A stretch of DNA of 64,000 bases, from contig JANSWO010000007.1 in the NCBI GenBank assembly GCA_024743435.1, positions 62,001-126,000 of the forward strand, read 5' to 3'. Shown in pieces: positions 26,541-36,241 of this stretch; position 1 is the stretch's first letter, and each line of letters begins with the position of its first letter. The notes under the pieces are model-generated. The model had not been told where the DNA came from, did not search any database, and saw only the letters and a program-made list of their open reading frames with translations. The position numbers and the translations under genes are program-made. This DNA comes from Pseudomonadaceae bacterium. GTDB lineage: Bacteria; Pseudomonadota; Gammaproteobacteria; Pseudomonadales; Azotimanducaceae.

Positions 26541-27670
26541 CTGACGAGTTCGAACTGTTCTTCGATGAGCATCTTGCCATTCGCAAACAGTGCAATGCTG
26601 TGCTCGCCTGGGTAGAGCGTGCGCGTGGTCATCGCTTTGAATGAGATCTTCTTACTGAGCGAAATCGTGTCCCCTTTGCCGAGGGCTAGATCTTTCAGCG
26701 CGAAACTCTTTTGGCTCAGTTGCCCGCTCGCCTTCAGAAAGCCGACGCTTAGCGTCAGTTTCAACCGAGCATCTTCTCGACTACGCAGGGTGACAGAGCA
26801 CTCCAGCGTCTCTCCAACGGTGACCACCCGAGCGCAGTGAAAGCCTCTAAGTTCAATCTTCGGGTTGGCCGGATAGCCGAGATGCGCTAAGGCTCGGGTG
26901 TGACCTTGCTTGCTGAGCGTGCGTAGCGCATGCCGAGTCATCCAGGCCAGTTCTTGGTCAGTCTGTTTCTCTTCCCTTTGCCAGCGTCCTAGTGTTTCGA
27001 TCACGGCGTCGGGATCAATCTTGCTGAGGTCGTTCAGGCTGTTTGCGACGGATCGTGTCACAAAGCGAGTGGGATCTGCGTGTAACGAATCAAGCAGTGT
27101 CAGTATCTGCCCGGTGGGAAGCACAACCCGTTCTGCCCACGGGAGATACGGCCGCGAGCCTTCGGATGCGAGCCTGCGAACGTGGTAGTTGTCGTCGAGC
27201 GCGCAGTCGCCAAGAAACTCCAGCGTTTGCTTCTCGAAATGCTTCAGGAACGGTCGAATGGCGAACTCCGCCGAGAAGCGTTTGGTCTGTTCGCGAAGAA
27301 AGTTGAGTGACGCCGGCACATGCGCCTCGTAGCTGCCATTGTGAACAACATACTCACCCAGCACAGACCAGATGAAGGCGCCGAAATCGTCATCGCCTAG
27401 CGTCGGGTCGAGAGGTGGCGGCAAAGCCTTGGTTAGAACGGCCACAGCGTCATGGAAATCGTCGGGCAACTCGGCCTTCAACTCGGTTGCGAGATAGCTG
27501 ATGCGCGCTTTGAGCTCGAGCTGGGGAAACGCTTTGCTTGCCCGGAGCTTGAACCGGCGAGAACGAAATTCCGGCAATACCTGCTCGATGTGGTCGGACA
27601 GCAATTTGACCGTGGCTTTATTAAACAGCTGGTCTGCGAGGGAGAAAGATGTTTCGGCGCGTATGGCCAT
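26537..27670 (-). CDS. DNA alkylation repair protein, AlkC type with Ig-like C-terminal domain
   Basis: A 377-residue protein. The N-terminal two thirds are HEAT-like repeats with RRLASEGSRPYLPWAERV and RFVTRSVANSLNDLSK, hallmarks of AlkC DNA glycosylases, which excise N3- and N7-alkylated purines. The last 110 residues (from about LRGFHCARVVTVGE) are all beta and resemble the Ig-like domain of the longer AlkC subgroup. Within 27671-27858, between this gene and the divergent STAS gene, there are inverted repeats GTGAGCAA (27688)/TTGCTCAC (27729) and GCGATA (27752)/TATCGC (27766). Confidence 0.8.
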   Translation of the reverse strand: MAIRAETSFSLADQLFNKATVKLLSDHIEQVLPEFRSRRFKLRASKAFPQLELKARISYLATELKAELPDDFHDAVAVLTKALPPPLDPTLGDDDFGAFIWSVLGEYVVHNGSYEAHVPASLNFLREQTKRFSAEFAIRPFLKHFEKQTLEFLGDCALDDNYHVRRLASEGSRPYLPWAERVVLPTGQILTLLDSLHADPTRFVTRSVANSLNDLSKIDPDAVIETLGRWQREEKQTDQELAWMTRHALRTLSKQGHTRALAHLGYPANPKIELRGFHCARVVTVGETLECSVTLRSREDARLKLTLSVGFLKASGQLSQKSFALKDLALGKGDTISLSKKISFKAMTTRTLYPGEHSIALFANGKMLIEEQFELVS

Positions 27671-27858
27671 CGTTGGTCATGCCTCTAGTGAGCAAGATGG
27701 TGTCGGTATCTTTGCCTGGTGACGGAATTTGCTCACGGACGGCAACTAGCGGCGATAAGCGCGGCTATCGCTGAGACCGAACCGATCTAAGAAAGGCCTC
27801 GTCGAAGAGCAGTGTAACGCGCACTCTCCAACGTATAGATAGAATTGTTGGTAACGCG

Positions 27859-28236
27859 ATGATCGACTCAGAATTTCATCCGGCAGGGCCCTACGTCATC
27901 CACAGTGCATCGGGCACGATTGATGTCGATCATCTGTTGGCTGCGACACGGGATTGGTTTGGGCACGAAGACTTTGATCCCGCGACAGCGGTGGTGTGGG
28001 ATCTCAGGGCGGCTTATCTGAATCTCTCACTGGAAGAGTTGTCAAAAATGTATGCATCGGTGCGGCGGGTCGTTGACGCCAAGCGATCGGGCGGTCGTAC
28101 CGCCTGGTTGCACGAGTCAGCGATCATCACCGCCTTCATCGATATCGTCGGCGAAGCCTTTGATTGGGGTAGTCAGTGGCACTGCTTCTCCACCGTGAAT
28201 GAGGCGGTCGCCTGGTGCCTTGAGGCAGATCGTTAG
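27859..28236 (+). CDS. STAS/SpoIIAA-like protein
   Basis: A 125-residue protein. Its alternating strands and helices, with VVWDLRAAY and GRTAWLHESA followed by a C-terminal helix (VNEAVAWCLEADR), fit the SpoIIAA-like/STAS fold seen in small bacterial proteins of unknown role. No phosphorylatable serine can be picked with confidence. It is divergent from the alkC-like gene and lies 98 bases before the BCCT transporter. Confidence 0.6.
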   Translation: MIDSEFHPAGPYVIHSASGTIDVDHLLAATRDWFGHEDFDPATAVVWDLRAAYLNLSLEELSKMYASVRRVVDAKRSGGRTAWLHESAIITAFIDIVGEAFDWGSQWHCFSTVNEAVAWCLEADR

Positions 28237-28334
28237 GGCGCCAGTCGCTGGCTACCTCGGAAAGGGTATCGGGCAGCGTCATCGGGCAGGGCGTTTGCCT
28301 TGGGTGAGCCTGTCTGACGCGGTAGACTGACGCT

Positions 28335-30380
28335 ATGACAGAAGCTGACGGCTCAGCCGGTAACTCATCATCCGGCTCGCCGGGCAATACCAGCGGCAAT
28401 CCCAGCGACGAGGCGAACGTGGCAGCGCTGGATCGCCCGGTGTTCTACAGCTCGGTCGCTGTACTCGCCGTCGTGTTGATCATCTCCGCCTTCTTTCCAA
28501 CCGCATCGAGAGAGTTTCTCGTCGATCTGCAGGCGGCGATCGTAGACAACGGCAGTTGGTACTACGTGCTGGTCATGGCGATCTTCCTGCTCAGCGTGTT
28601 TGTCTTCGCCTTCACTCGCTATGGCGAGATCAAGCTTGGCCCTGATCATGCTGAGCCCGAGTACTCGTTGATTTCGTGGTTCTCCATGCTGTTTGCAGCG
28701 GGCATGGGTATTGGCCTCATGTTCTTCGGCGTCGCCGAACCCGTGATGCACTTTCTGTCGCCGCCACTAGGTGAGGGCGGCGAGATTGCGGATGCTCGCG
28801 AAGCCATGAAGCTTACGTTCCTGCATTGGGGGCTTCACGGTTGGGCTGCATACGCGATTGTCGCTCTGGTATTGGCCTATTTCAGTTATCGGCATGGATT
28901 GCCGCTCACGCTTCGATCCGGGTTGTATCCGCTCATCGGAGATCGAATCTACGGGCCGATCGGTACGGCAGTCGATGTCTTTGCGGTGGTCTCCACGACG
29001 TTTGGGATAGCCACGTCCCTCGGCCTTGGGTCTGAGCAGATAAACTCAGGTCTCAACTACCTTTTTGACGTGCCGAAGGGCCAGGGTGTCCAGTTCGCCA
29101 TCATCGTGGTGACCACGCTCGTTGCGACCGTCTCCGTACTGATGGGGCTTGATGCAGGAATCAAGCGATTGTCGGAGATCAACATTACGCTGGCGGTGGT
29201 GTTGTTGGTTGGCGTTCTGATTTTTGGCCCCACGGTGTACTTGCTGAAGCTGTTTATGCAGAACAGCGGTGCTTACCTCGCGGATTTCGTCGGCATGTCT
29301 TTCAACGTTTACGCTTATCGACCCAATGAGTGGTTCGGTGGCTGGACGGTCTTTTACTGGGGCTGGTGGATCAGCTGGGCACCATTTGTTGGCTTGTTCA
29401 TCGCGCGTATCAGCCGCGGCCGGACGTTGCGTCAGTTCATCTTTGGTGTGCTTCTCGGGCCAACCGCGTTCACGTTGCTGTGGATGACTGTCTTCGGTAA
29501 CTCGGCGATTGAGCTCATAACCTCTGGTGCGGATGCAGGCCTTGGGGCGGCGGTTCAGGCTGACTCCTCGGTTGCACTCTTCCGCTTTCTCGAGAATTTT
29601 CCGGCGACTCAGCTGCTCTCCGGCATCGCAGTACTCATGGTTGTGGTGTTCTTCGTGACGTCTGCAGACTCTGGCGCGATGGTTCTCAACATGCTGTCGT
29701 CGAAGGGGCAAGACAACACGCCCGCATCACTGCGTGTCTTCTGGATGTTTGCCATTGCGGCAGCCGCTGCGACGTTGATGTTCACGGGTGGCTTGTCGTC
29801 CCTGCAAACGGCTGTTGTCGCGAGTGCGTTACCGTTCTCCGTTGCGATGCTGGCCGCGCTGTGGGGCTTTGCACGCATGCTTTCCGTTGATCATGCCAAA
29901 AGGATTGTGCTGGATGTGGGGGCGAGCGCGGCTCCTGCACCAGAGGAGAAAGGTGACTGGCGCGCTCGCTTGAGGACTCTGTTTCACTATCCTGCTGATG
30001 CTGAAGTGACTCGATTCATCGATGCTGTGGTGGAGCCAGCGCTCAGCGAGTTTTCCAAAGAACTCGCCGGCCATGGCGTTGCGTCTCGTATCGTGCGCTC
30101 CGATGGCGATGTTTGCCTGGAAGTGCTGCACGGTGAGGAGATCGATTTCACTTACCTGGTGGGGTCGCGTTCCCATCCTATGCCGGATGATGCGCTGCTC
30201 AGTACATCGGATGGCTCGGCCGCGGCGCAGGATGACGGTGTTGTGTACTACCGTGCGGAAGTTCATCTGACGGAAGGCAGCCAGGACTATTGCATCATGT
30301 CCTGGAGTCGTGAGCAGGTGTTGCAGGATGTTCTCGAGCAGTACCGCAAACACCTGCACTTCCTGCACGTGCTTCGCTAA
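28335..30380 (+). CDS. BCCT-family osmolyte/choline transporter
   Basis: A 681-residue transporter with 12 membrane segments. The family core is WGWWISWAPFVGLFIARISRGRT; FAAGMGIGLMFFGVAEPV and the tryptophan-rich aromatic box are present. The cytoplasmic tail of about 170 residues resembles the long C-terminus of BetT, which senses osmotic stress. It probably imports betaine, choline, carnitine or DMSP; the exact substrate is not fixed. The N-terminal 25 residues are rich in Gly, Ser and Asn. It converges with the TPR-sulfotransferase gene. Confidence 0.88.
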   Translation: MTEADGSAGNSSSGSPGNTSGNPSDEANVAALDRPVFYSSVAVLAVVLIISAFFPTASREFLVDLQAAIVDNGSWYYVLVMAIFLLSVFVFAFTRYGEIKLGPDHAEPEYSLISWFSMLFAAGMGIGLMFFGVAEPVMHFLSPPLGEGGEIADAREAMKLTFLHWGLHGWAAYAIVALVLAYFSYRHGLPLTLRSGLYPLIGDRIYGPIGTAVDVFAVVSTTFGIATSLGLGSEQINSGLNYLFDVPKGQGVQFAIIVVTTLVATVSVLMGLDAGIKRLSEINITLAVVLLVGVLIFGPTVYLLKLFMQNSGAYLADFVGMSFNVYAYRPNEWFGGWTVFYWGWWISWAPFVGLFIARISRGRTLRQFIFGVLLGPTAFTLLWMTVFGNSAIELITSGADAGLGAAVQADSSVALFRFLENFPATQLLSGIAVLMVVVFFVTSADSGAMVLNMLSSKGQDNTPASLRVFWMFAIAAAAATLMFTGGLSSLQTAVVASALPFSVAMLAALWGFARMLSVDHAKRIVLDVGASAAPAPEEKGDWRARLRTLFHYPADAEVTRFIDAVVEPALSEFSKELAGHGVASRIVRSDGDVCLEVLHGEEIDFTYLVGSRSHPMPDDALLSTSDGSAAAQDDGVVYYRAEVHLTEGSQDYCIMSWSREQVLQDVLEQYRKHLHFLHVLR

Positions 30381-30417
30381 ACCGGATTCGCCTGCCGTCT
30401 GTGAGCCGTTGTGTGGC

Positions 30418-32469
30418 TCAAGAGATCAGGTAGCGCGCGCAGAGTTCAGGCCCGAGCGCCTGCTTCAATGGCTCGAGTTGGCCGTCATAGTTTTTCCAGC
30501 TGTCCATGCCGGATCGGTAGATTGGTTGGCGAACCTGCTCAGAGCTGGGCGTGCGAACCGCTCGATCAGTCTCGAAGAAGCGTAGACACTGCTCCTCGAA
30601 ATCCAGCCCGCAGAATTCCAGCATCCGATGTGTCTGGCCTTCCAGATCGTCGATCACGTCCTCGTGTTGAACCCGTAGGACAAACCCAGGCAGCACGCGA
30701 TCCCAGTGATCCATCAGAGCCACGTACTGGCGGTAGTAGCTGCCGATCGCCTGCAGGTCATAGGTGAACTCCTGGCCCTGGCCAAACAGCTGCTTGAAGC
30801 CAGAAAAGCAGCAAGCCATCGGGTGCCTGCGAGCGTCTATGATTCTCGCGTTGGGCAACATCAATCGAATCAGCCCGATATGGAAGAAGTTGTTTGGATT
30901 TTTGTCGATGAACATTGGCGCCTGGCCGCGATGGACGGCCGTTTGCTCAATGAACTGGCGTCCGAACCGCGCGAACCAGGAAGGCTCCAGTTCAGCGAGC
31001 ACGCCCGGGTAGCCTGAGTCGCTGCCTTTGCGCAGGCGTTGAGCGAGCGCGATCACGTGAGGCAACTCGAACGTGCCATCGATCTTCGAATGCGACGCGA
31101 GTATCTGTTCCAGCAACGTTGAACCTGCGCGCGGCAGGCCAAGAATGAATATCGGGTCACTCGCGTCGTGCCCGGAGTGCTCATGACGTGCAAACAGCTT
31201 CGAATCGCAGGTTCTTTGCAGATCTGCAACTCGCGCGATGACGTTATCCGGGTTGTGTTGCAACTGACTCTGTTTGAGCGCATTGCCGCGTTCAAAGTGC
31301 TCGAACGCCTGTGCAAACTGTTGCCGATCCTCCAGTGCTTTGCCTAGCGCAAAGTGCAGGTGCGCCTGGTCATCCAGGCTTGTGCTCGGCTGCTTTGCCC
31401 AGTGGCGCATGGATTCCAGTTCGTAACCGGCGAATCGGTAAGTCTTTGTGTTTGCCAGCGACCAGTACGCGTCACCGTGGCTAGGCCGAACTTCGTACCC
31501 GGCTCGATAGCTGGCGATCGCATCGTCGAGACGGCCAACGGTCTTGAGCGCATGGCCACGCATGATGTGCAGTTGATGCTGGCCGCTGCTGTTAGCCAAT
31601 ACGTCATCGTACAGTTCGATAGCAGCGTCGTGATGTCCGCTCGATGCGAGCGCGTTGGCGTGTAGTGCTGCCAGCTCCAGGCGCTGCGGATGGTCTCGAA
31701 CGAGCTGCCTCGTATGCGCAAGCGCGGAGTCAAACTTCTGCATGCGCAGGTAAGCATTGGCCAGATCGGATTTTACCCGGCGATTGTCAGGCTCGAGCTC
31801 GGCAGCTGTTTCCAGCAGAAATTCCGCATCCAGCAAGACGCCGAGCCTGACACCGATGTCCGCGAGCAGACGCATGCCCTCAACGTCGGTCTTGTTGTCA
31901 CGCAGGTAGGCGCGGCAGATTGCATCAGCCTTGGCCAGCTTGCCTTCGCAGGTTAGATCGAGAACGCCTCGAAGTGCGGGGGCTAAGCCTTCGAGGTAGT
32001 CGATCTGCTCCAGAACCTGGCTCTGACGGTTGCGAAAAGCGGGGTTCAGAGTCAGATCGAACAAGGCGTACAAGTTCGCCAAAGCCTTCCAGCTCGCGAG
32101 TAGAGACGTATTGCACGCAACCGCGCGTTCGTAGGATTCGCGCGCCCGTTCCAATTGATTCCGGGCGAAATAGATGTGTGCTGCTTCCTGGTGAGCACGA
32201 CCGTGATCCGGCTGCGCATCGAGCACGCGTTCCAGGATTTGTGAAGCGTCGTCGGCTTTGTCCTGATAGCGAAGGCAAACCGCAAGGTTATAAAGCAGCG
32301 GGGTGCGGCCGGAGTCTATCTCTTCCAGGCGCGCTCGGAGCACGTCTTCGGCGGCGTCGAAGCGTGCATTGCGCATATGCTCCTGGGCCTGCCGGACTGT
32401 GTCCGCGTTTGCGGTTTCGATTTCGCTCTTGGTTGCAGAACTTCGGGTCGTCTCTGCGCGGTCGCTCAT
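30418..32469 (-). CDS. TPR-repeat sulfotransferase
   Basis: A 683-residue protein. The first 400 residues are TPR-type helical repeats (for example EAAHIYFARNQLERARESYE, FDSALAHTRQLVRDHPQR, LDDAIASYRAGYEVRPSHGD). The last 270 residues form a sulfotransferase domain with the PAPS-binding loop ILGLPRAGSTLLEQILASH and the later motif IDARRHPMACCFSGFKQLF. It would transfer sulfate to an unknown acceptor. It lies 60 bases after the TonB receptor gene on the same strand, a pairing often seen in marine Proteobacteria. Confidence 0.87.
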   Translation of the reverse strand: MSDRAETTRSSATKSEIETANADTVRQAQEHMRNARFDAAEDVLRARLEEIDSGRTPLLYNLAVCLRYQDKADDASQILERVLDAQPDHGRAHQEAAHIYFARNQLERARESYERAVACNTSLLASWKALANLYALFDLTLNPAFRNRQSQVLEQIDYLEGLAPALRGVLDLTCEGKLAKADAICRAYLRDNKTDVEGMRLLADIGVRLGVLLDAEFLLETAAELEPDNRRVKSDLANAYLRMQKFDSALAHTRQLVRDHPQRLELAALHANALASSGHHDAAIELYDDVLANSSGQHQLHIMRGHALKTVGRLDDAIASYRAGYEVRPSHGDAYWSLANTKTYRFAGYELESMRHWAKQPSTSLDDQAHLHFALGKALEDRQQFAQAFEHFERGNALKQSQLQHNPDNVIARVADLQRTCDSKLFARHEHSGHDASDPIFILGLPRAGSTLLEQILASHSKIDGTFELPHVIALAQRLRKGSDSGYPGVLAELEPSWFARFGRQFIEQTAVHRGQAPMFIDKNPNNFFHIGLIRLMLPNARIIDARRHPMACCFSGFKQLFGQGQEFTYDLQAIGSYYRQYVALMDHWDRVLPGFVLRVQHEDVIDDLEGQTHRMLEFCGLDFEEQCLRFFETDRAVRTPSSEQVRQPIYRSGMDSWKNYDGQLEPLKQALGPELCARYLIS

Positions 32470-32493
32470 GAATCTCGCGGCTCCAATCGATCA

Positions 32494-32513
32494 CCCCGGG
32501 CGAGCGCCCGGGG
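32494..32513 (-). terminator. Strong hairpin between TonB receptor and sulfotransferase genes
   Basis: Perfect 8-base GC stem CCCCGGGC / GCCCGGGG with loop GAGC, just after the receptor stop and before the sulfotransferase start. There is no U-run on the minus strand, so it is more likely an attenuator or RNA-stability hairpin than a full terminator. It would allow lower expression of the second gene. Confidence 0.4.
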
Positions 32514-32529
32514 TTTGCATCGGTAGATG

Positions 32530-35364
32530 CTACTCGATGGTGTAGCCGAACCGTACGCCGAATGTGCGAGGCCGATTCGTGGTGACACTCGGCGTGTAGT
32601 CGGTTGCGTTGACATTGAGCTGAGCGTTTTTATCAAAGACGTTGTCGACAAACACCTCTGCTCTCCAGCCATCACGTGACATTCCTGCTGCGAGGTTGAC
32701 CAGCGTGTACGCTTCCTGTTCGTAACGACCTGCCTTGAAGCGGGTGTCACCGTTGGAATCAACGCCGATAAAGTCAGGGCTGGTGACGGACGTCAGGTCG
32801 CCACCCGTTAGTGGTGTGCCGCAGAAGCCGCCCTCGTTGGCGATCTTGAGGCCTGATCCGTTGCCATAGACCTGCCGGGTTACATCTTCGACCTGGTAGG
32901 CATCACAAGTCGTTTGCGCGCGGCTGTCACCGGTGTAGATGAGACCGCCGCGTACGTAAGCCTCTGCACCGATGCTGTCGACGAAGAAATCATAGCGCGC
33001 GCGCAGATTGGCTCGGAACTCTGGCGTCCAGGGCAGGCGGCTTCCTTCGGGTACCACAATTTCCTGTAGCTGAGGGTTGACCCGGGTCAGTTCGTTGTCG
33101 ACGAAGCTGGCGCCGCCGCTGAAGGTCCAGTGATCACCCACCAGCCAGGTGAAGTCCAGATCGACTCCGGTAATCTCAGCATCGCCCGCGTTTTCGATGA
33201 ACACCAGGAACGCTACATTGGCTGGGTCGAATCGCGAGACCTGCAGATCGGAGATTTCCGAGTCGTAGAACGTCGCGTTGAAGCGCAGCGTGTCATCGAA
33301 GAACTGCGATTTGATGCCGATCTCCATGTTCTCGAGTTCATCGGTCTTGGCGATGGCCGGTACGAGATAACCCTCGTATACGCCACTCTGATTCGATGAC
33401 GGTTGGCCGGCATTCCGGTTTGCGGTTTGCGGCCGGAAGCCTTCGGAGTAGGAACCGAACATCATGACGTCATCGCTGAGGTTCCAGCTGAGCGTCGCCT
33501 TGTAGATTGTGTCGTCCTGATTGATGACGCCGCTGCTGTCGAGGCCATCGATGAAGAACTGGCCGCTGTCGATGCTGTTGGCGATAGTGGCAGCAGTACC
33601 AGCGCCGAAGAACGACTCCAGATCCGCGATATCGCGACTGCCCGCGTAGGCGCCCAGTGCTTCCAGACGGTCCGATACACGATTGTCGAATGCCTGACCG
33701 TCGCAAGGGGTCGCCGCGCCTTTGCAGCCGAATGACGAACCAGTTGAGCCAGTGAATTCGTAGTCGATGTCGTAGGAACGGGCGCCGATGCTGAATTCGA
33801 TTTCATCGGTAATGTCGAAGCTGAACTGGCCAAAAAAGGCGATCTGTTCTTCTTCCCGAGTGAAGTTGTTCACGAAGGTGGTTGATGGGCCGCGACCAAA
33901 TGGATTGGTTACACCGTCCACTGTGCTCACCAGGTTGCCAGGAGTAGGGGCCGCGTTTGCAGGGTTGGTGATCGTGCCCGGTGCGGATGCGGTATTGAAG
34001 CCAGCTTCCACTGCACCCTGATACTGGAACTGTCCGTCAGAGATGGTTTCCTGCTGATCGAAGAAAACGCCAGCAGTTACACGCCAGCGTCTGGCTGGGT
34101 CGGTATTGAAGCGCAGTTCGTGCGTGATTCGCTCGTTCGTGGTTTCGCCAAGGTATTGCTTGGTGGGGTCAAAACACTCCGAGTAGTTCGAGTAACCACC
34201 GGTGCAGATGTAGTACGCCTGATAGCCGCCACCGTTGGTATAGCCGGTGTAGTCCTGAACGTAGAACACGTCGCGGTCCAGATAGCCGCCGGTGTAGACG
34301 AGTTCAAGATTGGCAATGCGACCATTCAGCGTCCAGGTGGTTAAGCCGAAGTCGTCGTTGTTTTCGCTGCGTGCAAAGCGGTTAACCGCATCTTCGCTGC
34401 CAAGCACCGGGTCGTATTCGAAAACGCCCTCGGTGGCGAGGCTCTGCTGGGTGTGCTGTACCAGCAGGTCCCAGTCATCGTTGATCAGGTAAGACAGACC
34501 GAAGCGCGCACCAGAGTAGACCGCCGTGTTGAAGTCGTCTTCGGCCAGCGTGCTGTTGTCGGCGACTGCCATCGTGGCTCGGACGCCGCCGCAGTTGCCG
34601 CCGATCGGGTCATCGATTGCCGGATCGCCGGTGCAGATATGCGCGGCACTCGAAATCTGATTCCGATTCATCACCTCGATGTTGCCGGTGTAGGTACCCT
34701 GTTCGTTGTCGATCCAGCCGCCCGCGCTGTCACCAAAACCGGTAAGCCTGATGGCGAGCCGGTCGGACAGGGGAAGATTCAGGAACGCTTCTATGCTGGT
34801 GCTGGGATCACCGCCTCGGGTGCTCGAGAACTTCGTTTCGAAACCGGCTGCAACGCCATCATGCTGCGGCTTGTTGGTGATAAGCCGCACCGTGCCGGTT
34901 TGTGAGCTCGCTCCAAACAGCGTGCCCTGGGGGCCGGCGAGCACTTCGATCCGCTCTAGATCCGCAGCGTAGATATCGAGGTTGCGGCCGCCGAAGGAAA
35001 CCGGTTGTTCATCCTGATACAGCGCAACCGCCGGGGCGGAGCCTTGCACGGAGGAGACCGTGATCGAGGATTGCTCGGTTGCTGCACCGCGGATGTACAG
35101 CTCGGCCTGACCTGGTCCGCGGCCTGAGTAGACGACATTCGGTAGGTATTGAACGTACTCGCCGAAGTTGTCCACGCCCAGCTCGCTGATCGCATCGCCG
35201 CTCATGGCTTGAACCGCCACCGGGATGTCCTGGGCAGACTCGGCCCGTTTGGTCGCCGTAACGACGATTTCTTCGATGGCTGGGGCGGCAAAAGATGGTG
35301 CCGCTGCGGTGGTCGCGATCGCCGCTGCGATGGCTTGACTGAGCGGGTTTCTCTTAAAAATCAT
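32530..35364 (-). CDS. TonB-dependent outer-membrane receptor
   Basis: A 944-residue receptor. A signal peptide ends near FAAPA, followed by the TonB box EEIVVTATKR, the plug domain (IRGAATEQSS, VLAGPQGTLFGASSQTGTVRLITNKP) and a large beta-barrel that ends with the aromatic C-terminus RFGYTIE. It takes up an unknown large substrate at the expense of the proton motive force. ATG 35364 has GGAG 8 bases upstream; an upstream extension to 35400 is not needed. It is followed by the sulfotransferase gene. Confidence 0.92.
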   Translation of the reverse strand: MIFKRNPLSQAIAAAIATTAAAPSFAAPAIEEIVVTATKRAESAQDIPVAVQAMSGDAISELGVDNFGEYVQYLPNVVYSGRGPGQAELYIRGAATEQSSITVSSVQGSAPAVALYQDEQPVSFGGRNLDIYAADLERIEVLAGPQGTLFGASSQTGTVRLITNKPQHDGVAAGFETKFSSTRGGDPSTSIEAFLNLPLSDRLAIRLTGFGDSAGGWIDNEQGTYTGNIEVMNRNQISSAAHICTGDPAIDDPIGGNCGGVRATMAVADNSTLAEDDFNTAVYSGARFGLSYLINDDWDLLVQHTQQSLATEGVFEYDPVLGSEDAVNRFARSENNDDFGLTTWTLNGRIANLELVYTGGYLDRDVFYVQDYTGYTNGGGYQAYYICTGGYSNYSECFDPTKQYLGETTNERITHELRFNTDPARRWRVTAGVFFDQQETISDGQFQYQGAVEAGFNTASAPGTITNPANAAPTPGNLVSTVDGVTNPFGRGPSTTFVNNFTREEEQIAFFGQFSFDITDEIEFSIGARSYDIDYEFTGSTGSSFGCKGAATPCDGQAFDNRVSDRLEALGAYAGSRDIADLESFFGAGTAATIANSIDSGQFFIDGLDSSGVINQDDTIYKATLSWNLSDDVMMFGSYSEGFRPQTANRNAGQPSSNQSGVYEGYLVPAIAKTDELENMEIGIKSQFFDDTLRFNATFYDSEISDLQVSRFDPANVAFLVFIENAGDAEITGVDLDFTWLVGDHWTFSGGASFVDNELTRVNPQLQEIVVPEGSRLPWTPEFRANLRARYDFFVDSIGAEAYVRGGLIYTGDSRAQTTCDAYQVEDVTRQVYGNGSGLKIANEGGFCGTPLTGGDLTSVTSPDFIGVDSNGDTRFKAGRYEQEAYTLVNLAAGMSRDGWRAEVFVDNVFDKNAQLNVNATDYTPSVTTNRPRTFGVRFGYTIE

Positions 35365-35671
35365 CTGGACTCCGACATGACTGGCGCGCGAGGTTCTCAC
35401 GCAAAGTGTTCGTGAAGGAAAAGATTATACCTCTAATGAATAAAAGAATGGTGCTCTAAATGAGTTTGGGTGGTTTTCTTCGGGGCTTAGGGTGATATGT
35501 CGAGTCTTGTGTTGGAAATATGAAAAAATGTGCGTTGGTGGTCGCTATCCCGCGAAATAAATCAATAGTTCTCTTTGAATTATTGATTACAGATCGATGC
35601 ACTATTCTCGATATTGTCCACACGGCTTGGCTATGGTCTGATATCGACTTTCACCCAATCGTTTGCAACTC
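35365..35671. promoter_or_regulatory. Divergent AT-rich promoter region, TonB receptor and marR
   Basis: This 307-base gap is clearly more AT-rich than its surroundings. It includes AATAAAAGAATGG near the receptor start, a run AATATGAAAAAATG at 35516, and the inverted repeat reported at 35562-35586. I see no gene or RNA in it; it probably holds the promoters of both divergent genes. Confidence 0.55.
35562..35586. promoter_or_regulatory. Candidate MarR operator
   Basis: Inverted repeat TCAATAGTTC / GAATTATTGA (9 of 10 base pairs match) with a 5-base spacer, about 86 bases upstream of the marR start. AT-rich near-palindromes of this size are usual for MarR dimers, and the site lies in the divergent promoter region. 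Confidence 0.4.
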
Positions 35672-36169
35672 ATGGCCAGCAGCACATCATCGATCCCCGC
35701 CCAGGATCAGGTTCTGATCAGTCTGCGTCAGATCATTCGCGCCACCGATTTATATTCCCGACGTCTGAGCAAAACGGTTGGGCTAACGGCGCCCCAGCTG
35801 TTGCTGCTATCGGCAATCCGGGATCTTGGCGCGGTATCCGTCTCGCAACTCTCCGCCGCGGTCAGCCTAAGCTCCGCGACCGTTACGACGATTATCGACC
35901 GGTTAGTCAGCCGCAATCTTGTTGAGCGCCGCCGTAGCGAGCAGGACAAGCGCGTGGTGCACACCATTCTTACCGAGGCAGGGCTTGCCATGGTTGAGTC
36001 GGCGCCAACACCGCTGCAGGACTTGTTCGGCCAGCGTTTTGATGCGCTCGAAGATTGGGAGCAATCGATGATTGTCGCTGCCCTGCAGCGGGTGGCGTCG
36101 ATGATGAACGCCGAGGATATTGATGCCTCGCCCATGCTGCACGTTGGTGTTGCGGACGAGCCTGACTGA
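35672..36169 (+). CDS. MarR-family transcriptional regulator
   Basis: A 165-residue regulator. The winged helix-turn-helix includes LTAPQLLLLSAI, VSVSQLSAAVSLSSATVTTIIDRLVSR and the wing RRRSEQDKRVVHTILT, all standard MarR features. ATG 35672 is preferred to the TTG at 35663 for lack of any ribosome-binding-site preference. It lies 72 bases upstream of the phytanoyl-CoA dioxygenase gene on the same strand and is divergent from the TonB receptor, so it may control either. Confidence 0.87.
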   Translation: MASSTSSIPAQDQVLISLRQIIRATDLYSRRLSKTVGLTAPQLLLLSAIRDLGAVSVSQLSAAVSLSSATVTTIIDRLVSRNLVERRRSEQDKRVVHTILTEAGLAMVESAPTPLQDLFGQRFDALEDWEQSMIVAALQRVASMMNAEDIDASPMLHVGVADEPD

Positions 36170-36241
36170 CTGCTCACCAAACGATGGTCTCGCGGCGGTG
36201 GCTAGCCGCAGTGATTTCTTTCAGCTACTCACGAGACAGCT

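Noticed and set aside
29046-29711. Long minus-strand frame inside the BCCT gene
   Set aside because: Charged, low-complexity composition typical of GC-rich antisense frames; the plus-strand gene is certain.
30402-30420. TGAGCC/GGCTCA hairpin between the BCCT and sulfotransferase genes
   Set aside because: Six-base stem with a 7-base loop and no U-run; too weak to call a terminator.
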